Shown in pieces: positions 1 to 5,970 of a DNA stretch of 14,879 nucleotides (positions are counted from its first letter, which is position 1; every line of letters begins with the position of its first letter). The notes beneath the pieces are model-generated. The model worked only from the letters and a program-made list of their open reading frames with translations, had not been told where the DNA came from and ran no database searches. Origin of the DNA: Thermoplasmatota archaeon (lineage in GTDB: Archaea; Thermoplasmatota; Thermoplasmata; Thermoplasmatales; Thermoplasmataceae); the NCBI GenBank assembly GCA_023379355.1, contig JAMCUD010000075.1:1-14879 (forward strand). Reading direction: 5' to 3'. A program made the position numbers and the translations under genes.

Positions 1-626
1 TGGCAAAACCAGGTACACTTGTTAATCCTGAGAGGCCTTATCCTGTTTCTGGCGGCAACGTGGAAACAACACAGAGAATAGCTGATCTTACTCTCCATGC
101 ACTTAGCCAGTGTGTTGATGGCATTCCTTCTGCTTCATCGGGTACTATGTTCAATGTTATGATGGGAGGAAGAGGATCAAATGGAAAATACTGGTCTTAT
201 TACGAAACAATAGGTGGAGGCAATGGTGCCGGACCTCATAGAAACGGGGTTTCCGGAGTTCACAGCAACATGACGAATACATTGAATACACCTGTAGAAG
301 TGGTGGAGAGGGAGTATCCTATCTTTTTTACATCTTATACCTTGAGAAGAAACAGTGGCGGGAAAGGCAATTATAAGGGAGGTGAAGGAGTAATAAGATC
401 TTTCAGGGTAACCAGAAAAAGTTATCTCTCAATAATAGCAGACAGATTTAACATCAGGCCTTATGCTCTCTCCGGTGGTTCAGAAGGTAAACCAGGTTCC
501 GCGTACATAAAACATGGAAAAAAGAAGATGAAAATGTCAAGTAAATTTACCCGGGTCATTGATCAGGGAGATGAGGTTATTTTGGAAACCCCTGGAGGAT
601 CAGGGTATGGCAAAGGAGATGCATGA
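1..626 (+). CDS. Hydantoinase B/oxoprolinase family protein, C-terminal part (5' end outside window)
   Basis: The reading frame is open from base 3, with no start codon inside the window, so this is the C-terminal part of a longer protein (family members are usually over 500 residues). The GTG at 60 encodes an internal valine in the conserved stretch [13 protein letters not shown] and is not a start. Other family hallmarks are the Gly-rich [37 protein letters not shown], the ETPGGSGYG terminus, and a conserved VEREYPIFF. The family (HyuB, acetone carboxylase alpha-like) normally works with an HyuA-type partner in ATP-dependent opening of hydantoins or 5-oxoproline, and the partner would be expected upstream, outside the window. 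The substrate cannot be told from this fragment. The stop is TGA at 624-626, followed by a 126-bp gap before the next gene. Confidence 0.9.
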   Translation, partial: AKPGTLVNPERPYPVSGGNVETTQRIADLTLHALSQCVDGIPSASSGTMFNVMMGGRGSNGKYWSYYETIGGGNGAGPHRNGVSGVHSNMTNTLNTPVEVVEREYPIFFTSYTLRRNSGGKGNYKGGEGVIRSFRVTRKSYLSIIADRFNIRPYALSGGSEGKPGSAYIKHGKKKMKMSSKFTRVIDQGDEVILETPGGSGYGKGDA

Positions 627-738
627 ATAATTAGATATCATTTGTCCTGTTCAGTACGTTGGAACCAAATAGCCATGGAAAAGTTATTACTCAATAAAGG
701 CATGGAAAAACAGAACATATCAAGGCATAACTTTTGAA

Positions 739-748
739 AGGTGGAGAT
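739..748 (+). promoter_or_regulatory. Shine-Dalgarno-like site deciding a TTG start
   Basis: AGGTGGAGAT resembles the archaeal anti-SD complement (GGAGGTGAT). It is spaced correctly for TTG at 753 and overlaps the alternative GTG at 741, which makes the GTG unlikely as the start. Confidence 0.5.
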
Positions 749-752
749 AAGT

Positions 753-1007
753 TTGAGTAATGAGTTGCCCGGCAAGAATGGATCAGGAAGCGGATCCGGT
801 CGCGGATCAGGAAAAACATTTCAGGAAACCGGAAGAATACACAAAGCATGTCCAGGTTGCGGCTCTGAGAATCTTGTGTTTGAAGTTGGTTTCATAACTG
901 GAAAATATAAATGTAACCAGTGCGGATATGTTGGCCCGGTTGTTTTTGAGTTCAATGACAGGGAATATTACAAATTCCTGAAAGAGCTTAAAGAAAACAA
1001 GGAGTAA
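753..1007 (+). CDS. Small zinc-ribbon protein with Gly/Ser-rich N-terminus
   Basis: This 84-residue protein carries one zinc ribbon: CPGC (about residues 33-36 from the TTG start) and CNQC (about 54-57), each followed by Gly, so four cysteines probably bind one Zn. The tail is acidic and lysine-rich (FNDREYYKFLKELKENKE). Before the ribbon is a flexible Gly/Ser stretch (GSGSGSGRGSG). A GTG at 741 would add four residues (88 aa), but the bases AGGTGGAGAT at 739-748 resemble a Shine-Dalgarno site about five bases before the TTG at 753, so TTG is preferred. Such ribbons occur in archaeal nucleic-acid-binding or transcription-related proteins, but no specific role can be assigned here. Neighbours give no functional hint. 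Confidence 0.75.
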   Translation: MSNELPGKNGSGSGSGRGSGKTFQETGRIHKACPGCGSENLVFEVGFITGKYKCNQCGYVGPVVFEFNDREYYKFLKELKENKE

Positions 1008-1077
1008 TAAACAACCATACTCCAGGATCTGAAGTCCATGTGCCCATAACATGGGATGGCTGGATCAATTCGTCAAT

Positions 1078-1085
1078 ATTTTAAA
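1078..1085 (+). promoter_or_regulatory. TATA box for DsrE-like gene
   Basis: ATTTTAAA is centred about 25 bp before the GTG at 1106. The predicted transcript start falls on or next to the start codon, so the mRNA is probably leaderless. Confidence 0.5.
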
Positions 1086-1105
1086 CCTGTCGGCAATTAA
1101 CCAAA

Positions 1106-1447
1106 GTGACTACGAAGAAAGCAGTATTTTATATAATTACGGGTGAAACAGACAGAGCAAAGATGGGTATCATGGTTGCAAGAAGAGCAGCCGAGTTCAA
1201 GAGATTTGAGGATGTAAAGGTAATCCTGCAGGGGCCAAGCGAAAAATTGCTTCTGGATGAAAACCCTGAAGTAAAGGAAAATCTTGATTTCCTTATTAAA
1301 AACCACAACATAGATTCGGCCTGCAAATTTATTGCCGAGAAGATGAACATAGCCGAACCAATCCTCAAGAGAGGAGTGGAACTCAAACCAGGAGGGGAAA
1401 GGCTGGCAGCACTAGTAAACGATGACTACGTGCCGCTTGTTTTCTGA
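1106..1447 (+). CDS. DsrE-like family protein
   Basis: This 113-residue cytoplasmic protein starts at a GTG. The N-terminus AVFYIITGETDRAKMGIMVARRA matches the DsrE/F-like fold: a beta strand, a loop, then a helix (about residues 6-30). A second strand, DVKVILQGPSEKLL (36-50), follows. A single cysteine (C73, in SACKFIAEK) sits where many DsrE-like proteins have a conserved, sometimes sulfur-carrying cysteine. The C-terminus (LAALVNDDYVPLVF) is hydrophobic, as expected for a last strand. Family members act in sulfur relay or as small accessory proteins, and no sulfur-oxidation genes are nearby, so the role is open. A poly-T tract follows the stop and a TATA box precedes the start, so it is probably monocistronic. 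Confidence 0.7.
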   Translation: MTTKKAVFYIITGETDRAKMGIMVARRAAEFKRFEDVKVILQGPSEKLLLDENPEVKENLDFLIKNHNIDSACKFIAEKMNIAEPILKRGVELKPGGERLAALVNDDYVPLVF

Positions 1448-1452
1448 TTCAA

Positions 1453-1471
1453 TTTTATTTTTTTTATTTTT
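1453..1471 (+). terminator. Poly-T terminator after DsrE-like gene
   Basis: A run of 17 T in 19 bases begins six bases after the stop codon, which is typical of archaeal intrinsic termination. No stem is needed in archaea and none is seen. Confidence 0.6.
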
Positions 1472-1511
1472 ACATTGTAAATTGTCAAGTTCAATGTGCT
1501 TTCCAGATAAG

Positions 1512-1519
1512 CTTTTAAG
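1512..1519 (+). promoter_or_regulatory. TATA box for esterase gene
   Basis: CTTTTAAG is centred about 31 bp before the ATG at 1547. The predicted transcript start lies near 1541, downstream of the in-frame TTG at 1538, which favours the ATG as the start. Confidence 0.4.
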
Positions 1520-1546
1520 CCCTGATTTAATATTAATTTGATAATA

Positions 1547-2473
1547 ATGGTTGTCGATCCGGCTGTAAAAAAATTTCTTGAAATGATAAACTCACTGGGA
1601 ATAGCTGACTTCGAAAAGATGGATATTAAGGATATCAGGAAAATGATGGACGAGAATCCTCTACCCAAAAAAATTGAGGAGGTCTCTTCAGTAAAGGATA
1701 TGTCGTTCAGCCACCATGGCTTTGAAATACCCATTAGGCTGTATGTCCCAAGGAACGCAGGAAAAGGCCTTATACTGTATTTACACGGGGGAGGTTTCGT
1801 TTTTGGAAATATAAACTCATATGATCCTGTATGCAGGAAAATAGCCAATTCTTCGGGGTGCAGGGTTTTATCCGTTGAATACAGGCTTGCACCTGAGCAC
1901 AAATTCCCCGCAGCCGTTGAGGATGCTTACGAAGCTTATCTATGGGCCAGAAAAAATACGGATCTTTTGGATATAGATCCTGAAAAAATTGTAATTGCAG
2001 GAGACAGCGCAGGAGGTAATCTTACTGCAGCTGCCTGCCTCATGGTCAAGGACAAAAACGTGCCTCTTCCAAAACTTCAGGTAATGTTTTACCCAACGCT
2101 TGGGCCGGATTTCTTCACTGAATCGCTCAGGGAATACGGCGAGGGCTATTTCCTGACTTCCAAACAGATGGGTTTCTTTGGAAATGCGTACCTGAAAACA
2201 CAAAGTGATGTTCTCAATCCTTATTTTTCACCTGTTCTCCACCAGAATCACACAGGACTTCCGGAAGCCATCATAGTAACAGCTGAGTATGACCCGTTGA
2301 GGGACCAGGGTGAAATGTACATGTCGACCTTATACAACTCAGGAGTCCAGGCAACAGGCATAAGGGCAAAAGGCATGATACATGGGTTCGTGAGTTTCTT
2401 TTCCATGGTCCCTGCTGCTGAAAATATGGTAACAATGGTCTGGAATCTTGTCAGGAATAAACTTGATGCCTGA
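1547..2473 (+). CDS. Alpha/beta-hydrolase esterase, hormone-sensitive-lipase family
   Basis: This 308-residue carboxylesterase is of typical length for the family. It has the oxyanion-hole HGGGF (residues 80-84), the YRLAPEHKFPAAVED signature, the nucleophile elbow GDSAGG (Ser154), the catalytic Asp249 in YDPLRDQG and His279 in MIHGF. All members of the catalytic triad are present, so it should be active, hydrolysing short to medium acyl esters in the cytoplasm. There is no signal peptide. The N-terminus MVVDPAVKKFLEMINSLG matches the usual start of HSL-type archaeal esterases. An in-frame TTG at 1538 would add three residues but fits the promoter less well. The next gene follows after 58 bp and may be co-transcribed. 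The natural substrate is unknown. Confidence 0.93.
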   Translation: MVVDPAVKKFLEMINSLGIADFEKMDIKDIRKMMDENPLPKKIEEVSSVKDMSFSHHGFEIPIRLYVPRNAGKGLILYLHGGGFVFGNINSYDPVCRKIANSSGCRVLSVEYRLAPEHKFPAAVEDAYEAYLWARKNTDLLDIDPEKIVIAGDSAGGNLTAAACLMVKDKNVPLPKLQVMFYPTLGPDFFTESLREYGEGYFLTSKQMGFFGNAYLKTQSDVLNPYFSPVLHQNHTGLPEAIIVTAEYDPLRDQGEMYMSTLYNSGVQATGIRAKGMIHGFVSFFSMVPAAENMVTMVWNLVRNKLDA

Positions 2474-2531
2474 GAATCAGGTTTTAGATTGAATGTGGCA
2501 AAACATATTATTTAAAACATAATGACTTAAA

Positions 2532-3407
2532 ATGAAGTTATCAACTATTTTCTGGAACAACCGGACAGAACTTGCAGTAAGCACCGATAGGGGCATGGTC
2601 CCAATTTCCCTGATTGGTAATAGTGAACTTTCTTCACATTCTGAATCACTTAACAGTTTTCTTGGCAACCGTGATTATCTCAAGACGCTCAAAAAAGAAC
2701 TCAACATTAAGGCATCGGAGCTTAAGACACTTAAAGATGGAGAATTCAAATACGCTCCGGCAGTTGGTAGGCCAGGTAAGATCCTGTGCATAGGCCTGAA
2801 TTATAAGAACCATATTGAGGAAACTAATGACAAGCTTCCGGAATTTCCTGTAATCTTCAGCAAATTTTCCAATTCACTAGCTGCAAATGAGGAAGACATA
2901 CCATTACCTGTAAACTCACGACAGGTTGATTACGAAGGTGAGCTTGGAATAGTTATAGGAAAAGAAGCCTATCTTGTTCCGGAAAACGAGGCACTTGGTC
3001 ATGTTTTTGGTTATTTTGTCGGAAACGATGTTTCGGCGAGAGACCTGCAGAAAAAAACTTCTCAATGGCTGCTTGGCAAGTCTTGTGAAAAGTTTTTCCC
3101 CAACGGTCCTTACGTGGTAACTGCCGATGAAGTACCCGATCCACAGAATCTTTCAATTAAAACAACTGTAAATGGCGAGGTTAGGCAGAATTCCAACACA
3201 TCCAACATGATCTTTTCATGCAGGCAACTGGTGAGCTATATCTCCAAATACATGAAACTTGAACCCGGAGACGTCATATCTACCGGAACACCAGAAGGGG
3301 TAATAGCTGGTTTCCCTGAAAAGAAGAGAGTATGGCTTTCCGATGGCGATGTGGTTGAAGTTGAGATAGAGAAACTTGGAAAGATCAAAAACAAATTTGT
3401 AAAATAA
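2532..3407 (+). CDS. Fumarylacetoacetate hydrolase-fold family protein
   Basis: This 291-residue protein has a small N-terminal domain (about 1-75) and a C-terminal FAH catalytic domain (about 80-291). Landmarks are KILCIGLNYKNHIEE (His94 at the catalytic-His position), DYEGELGIVIG (Glu135 and Glu137, metal ligands), GYFVGNDVSARDLQ (Asp166, metal ligand), the conserved QWLLGKSCEKFFPNGPY and GDVISTGTPEGV. The divalent metal site therefore looks intact. Family members cleave or hydrate 2-oxo acids: acylpyruvate hydrolysis, 2-hydroxyhepta-2,4-dienedioate isomerisation, or 2-keto-3-deoxy-sugar-acid dehydration in archaea. The sequence does not distinguish among these. The preceding esterase, 58 bp upstream, hints at a shared degradation route (inference). 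An AT-rich box at 2511-2518 is only about 17 bp from the ATG, short for a TATA box, so transcription may come from the esterase promoter. Confidence 0.9.
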   Translation: MKLSTIFWNNRTELAVSTDRGMVPISLIGNSELSSHSESLNSFLGNRDYLKTLKKELNIKASELKTLKDGEFKYAPAVGRPGKILCIGLNYKNHIEETNDKLPEFPVIFSKFSNSLAANEEDIPLPVNSRQVDYEGELGIVIGKEAYLVPENEALGHVFGYFVGNDVSARDLQKKTSQWLLGKSCEKFFPNGPYVVTADEVPDPQNLSIKTTVNGEVRQNSNTSNMIFSCRQLVSYISKYMKLEPGDVISTGTPEGVIAGFPEKKRVWLSDGDVVEVEIEKLGKIKNKFVK

Positions 3408-3472
3408 TTCTTTGTCCAGGTTCCTTAATAAATTTTCTTACATTATAAGTGTCCCTTTCGTTTGTCTTCAAA

Positions 3473-4150
3473 TCAATTTATCATTGCTTTCAATCTTTCG
3501 TATTCTTCTGGAGTAATTTCCCCATTTGCAAGCCTGCTTTTCAGGACTTCCATGGGAGCCGGTTGATCAACAGCTGCTGCAGGTTGCGCAGGCGCTGGTA
3601 TAACGACTGACACCGGAACCACGGTTGCGGGAGTTGGGGTCGCTGCCACTGTTTTAGCATGAATTGCCCTGTTGATCTTCTCCTGCAGGTATGTGGCAGC
3701 CTTAACAGTCCACTGCCTCAGGCCGCGCCTGAATTCCCAGACTTCCGATACTCCCATGCCTTTTATCACAAGCTTATCAGAAAGAATCCCCTGCTGCATC
3801 TCAACAGAACTTATCTGGTCAAACCTGAAAGTTCTGGTTTCAAAACTTATGAGTCCCTTCGAGACCAGGAAGAGTTTCTGGTTTGTTATTATCATCCATG
3901 GGTGTCCAAGTTGATCATTCTGCACATTTCCGCTTCTGTCAGATCCAAACGACAACCCTGGCTTCACACCGCCAAAAGCACCCTCTGTATGTGATCCAAC
4001 TATTGATCTCAGGGAGAATTCTATAACCTCACCGGGCTGAAGCTGTTTCTGGAGCTTTATCATTATCCTGGTGGGTAAAGTAGTTGATCTGCTGGTAGGT
4101 TCACTCTGAATGTTTATTTCGTTTTCCATGATACTACCATTCTCCATCAT
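3473..4150 (-). CDS. PH-like domain protein with C-terminal SHOCT domain
   Basis: This protein of 225 residues has three parts. A bacterial-PH-like region (about 80-160) contains PWMIITNQKLFLVSKG, ETRTFRFDQISSVE and KLVIKGMG, the alternating strands typical of these domains. A Pro/Ala/Val-rich linker (about 168-200) follows. The C-terminal SHOCT motif (about 202-224), LKSRLANGEITPEEYERL, is an oligomerisation-type short helix pair. There is no signal peptide or membrane span. ATG at 4150 is preferred because the TATA box at 4172-4179 would start transcription at about that base; ATGs at 4147 and 4129 are alternatives. It is transcribed divergently from catalase across a shared 263-bp region and converges on the FAH-family gene. 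The function is unknown; PH-like/SHOCT proteins often sit at the membrane or in stress responses. Confidence 0.8.
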   Translation of the reverse strand: MMENGSIMENEINIQSEPTSRSTTLPTRIMIKLQKQLQPGEVIEFSLRSIVGSHTEGAFGGVKPGLSFGSDRSGNVQNDQLGHPWMIITNQKLFLVSKGLISFETRTFRFDQISSVEMQQGILSDKLVIKGMGVSEVWEFRRGLRQWTVKAATYLQEKINRAIHAKTVAATPTPATVVPVSVVIPAPAQPAAAVDQPAPMEVLKSRLANGEITPEEYERLKAMIN

Positions 4151-4171
4151 GGCTTAACCATTCTGAATTAC

Positions 4172-4179
4172 GATTTAAA
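4172..4179 (-). promoter_or_regulatory. TATA box for PH-like/SHOCT gene
   Basis: On the minus strand the bases read CTTTAAAT, centred about 25 bp before the ATG at 4150. This implies a leaderless transcript. The ten bases ACGATTTAAA (plus strand, 4170-4179) recur at 4324-4333 in the same intergenic region. Confidence 0.5.
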
Positions 4180-4282
4180 GGGTTTCAGGATGTTTCTAAT
4201 ACTTAGTCAAGTGTGAATTTGAAATCCTTGTATGAAGTGGTTATTTTTTCCAAATTACGGTACGGTGGGAATATAATTTCTT

Positions 4283-4297
4283 GATTATCTTATAATC
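4283..4297. repeat. Perfect 6-bp inverted repeat in divergent promoter region
   Basis: GATTAT-CTT-ATAATC is a perfect inverted repeat with a 3-base spacer. It lies between the catalase and PH-like/SHOCT promoters, about 60 bp upstream of the larger palindrome. It could be a regulator site, but AT-rich DNA makes chance occurrence plausible. Confidence 0.35.
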
Positions 4298-4353
4298 GAG
4301 GATAAAAAAAATACTCCTGCATCACGATTTAAAAGAATTATTTTAACAATAGT

Positions 4354-4375
4354 GTTATTATCAATTAATAATAAC
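4354..4375. promoter_or_regulatory. 22-bp palindrome, candidate operator upstream of catalase
   Basis: The arms GTTATTAT (4354-4361) and ATAATAAC (4368-4375) are exact reverse complements. The 6-base centre CAATTA is itself palindromic except for its outermost pair, so 20 of 22 bases match the reverse complement. It ends 10 bp before the catalase TATA box, where an activator or repressor dimer could contact the basal machinery. Its AT-rich dyad form resembles metal- or peroxide-responsive sites of the Fur/PerR/DtxR kind, but the regulator cannot be identified from sequence. Confidence 0.5.
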
Positions 4376-4385
4376 TATCAATAGA

Positions 4386-4393
4386 GTTAAATA
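4386..4393 (+). promoter_or_regulatory. TATA box for catalase
   Basis: GTTAAATA is centred about 24.5 bp before the ATG at 4414, predicting a leaderless mRNA. The same octamer lies at the matching distance before the acylase gene (5942-5949). Confidence 0.55.
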
Positions 4394-4413
4394 CCTACAG
4401 GATATTATAAATT

Positions 4414-5892
4414 ATGAAGAAGGATGAAAAGAATCAGGCCGGAAAAAATGAGACCATAACGACCCAGCATGGTATACCTGTAGGAGACAACCAGAATTCA
4501 TATACTGCAGGGAAACAGGGACCGACACTTCTGGAAGACATATACCTGGTGGAGAAACTTGCCCATTTTGACAGGGAGAGGATTCCAGAAAGGATAGTCC
4601 ATGCCAAGGGGGCAGGTGCCTTCGGGTATTTTGAGGCAACCGACAGCTTATCTCAATACACAAAGGCAAAGTTCCTGGGAAGTAAAGGGAAGAGGACCCC
4701 GGTATTTGTGAGATTCTCAACAGTGGCAGGAGAAAAAGGTTCTGCCGACACAGTTCGCGATCCGAGAGGGTTCGCCATTAAATTTTACACAGAAGATGGA
4801 AACTACGATCTTGTGATGAATAACACTCCTGTGTTTTTCATAAGGGACGGAATGAAGTTTCCGGATTTTATCCATTCACAGAAGAGAGATCCGAGGACTA
4901 ACTTAAAGGACCCCAATATGGCCTGGGACTTTTTTGCTAATTCACCTGAAAGCATGCACCAGGTCACCATCCTGTACTCAGACAGGGGAATACCTGAAAG
5001 TTACAAAAACATGAACGGATACAGCGGACACACATTCAAATGGGTGAATGATCAGGGTAATCCTGTCTGGGTTAGATACCATTTCAAGACCGACAAAGGC
5101 ATAAGGAACATGGACGTGGAGAGGGCGGCAAGACTTGCCGGGGAAGATCCGGATTACCATACAAGGGAGCTTTTTGAATCCATAGAGAAGAAAGACTTTC
5201 CATCGTGGACGGTTTATGTCCAGATAATGCCTTATGATGATGCCTGGAATTACAGGTATAACCCCTTTGATATTACCAAAATATGGCCCCACAGCGATTA
5301 CCCTCTTCATGAAATAGGAAAACTTATCCTGGACAAAAATCCAGAAAACTACTTCGTGGATGTGGAGCAGTCGGCGTTCTCTCCAGGCAATGTTGTTCCT
5401 GGGATAGAATTCTCCCCTGACAGGATGCTCCAGGCAAGGCTTTTCGCATATGCTGACACTGATAGATACAGGCTGGGAGTCAACTATCATCTCATACCTG
5501 TGAACAGCCCGATCAATTCCCCTGAAAAGAACTATTACCGTGACGGTTTCATGAGGACAGACAAAAACGGAGGGGGATCAGTGAATTACGAGCCGAACAG
5601 CCTTGATGGTCCAAAGGAAGATGCAAAAGCAAGAAGGACTCCCTATGAAATCGGGGGAATGGCTGATGCAGTTCCCAATGAACATCACTCCGAGGATAAT
5701 GACTATGTGCAGGCAGGAAACCTCTTCCGGATATTTTCCATGGAGGAGAAAAAGAGGCTGGCGTCCAATATAGCTTCAGACCTGAAAAAAGTGAGGAAAG
5801 ATATAGTGATGAAGCAGATGGGTCATTTCAGCAAAGCCGATCCTCAATACGCAAAAATGGTGGCAGAGGAACTTGGAATCAAATATCCATAA
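4414..5892 (+). CDS. Monofunctional haem catalase
   Basis: This 492-residue small-subunit catalase degrades hydrogen peroxide in the cytoplasm. The distal haem-pocket His63 lies in [39 protein letters not shown] is conserved and is followed by the active-site Asn136 in [13 protein letters not shown] (many relatives have Gly where this has Met135). The proximal haem ligand is Tyr346 in [15 protein letters not shown], with Arg342 four residues before. All catalytic residues are present, and the length is normal for clade 1/3 enzymes without the C-terminal flavodoxin-like domain of large catalases. It has its own TATA box and an upstream 22-bp palindrome, so peroxide- or metal-dependent control is plausible. 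Downstream, the acylase has a separate promoter. Confidence 0.97.
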   Translation: MKKDEKNQAGKNETITTQHGIPVGDNQNSYTAGKQGPTLLEDIYLVEKLAHFDRERIPERIVHAKGAGAFGYFEATDSLSQYTKAKFLGSKGKRTPVFVRFSTVAGEKGSADTVRDPRGFAIKFYTEDGNYDLVMNNTPVFFIRDGMKFPDFIHSQKRDPRTNLKDPNMAWDFFANSPESMHQVTILYSDRGIPESYKNMNGYSGHTFKWVNDQGNPVWVRYHFKTDKGIRNMDVERAARLAGEDPDYHTRELFESIEKKDFPSWTVYVQIMPYDDAWNYRYNPFDITKIWPHSDYPLHEIGKLILDKNPENYFVDVEQSAFSPGNVVPGIEFSPDRMLQARLFAYADTDRYRLGVNYHLIPVNSPINSPEKNYYRDGFMRTDKNGGGSVNYEPNSLDGPKEDAKARRTPYEIGGMADAVPNEHHSEDNDYVQAGNLFRIFSMEEKKRLASNIASDLKKVRKDIVMKQMGHFSKADPQYAKMVAEELGIKYP

Positions 5893-5941
5893 CCCTCCCA
5901 TCCTTTACTCTGAATTTTTCAAATTATTTCACAAACAAATA

Positions 5942-5949
5942 GTTAAATA
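5942..5949 (+). promoter_or_regulatory. TATA box for acylase operon
   Basis: GTTAAATA is centred about 25.5 bp before the ATG at 5971. It is identical to the catalase TATA octamer, and a leaderless transcript is predicted. Confidence 0.55.
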
Positions 5950-5970
5950 AAGTCTGTCATTCCATTCAGG

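Noticed and set aside
60..626. Complete 188-residue protein starting at GTG 60
   Set aside because: The frame is open to the window edge and the upstream residues ([16 protein letters not shown]) match the family, so the GTG is an internal valine.
675..737. 20-codon ORF just before the zinc-ribbon gene
   Set aside because: No ribosome site or clear promoter and no recognisable content. It could be a leader peptide but there is no supporting evidence.
1426..1902. 158-residue minus-strand ORF opposite the esterase
   Set aside because: It is antisense to well-conserved esterase sequence, with no recognisable protein and no promoter or ribosome site.
4978..5490. 170-residue minus-strand ORF opposite catalase
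   Set aside because: It is antisense to conserved catalase motifs and its composition looks like a shadow frame.
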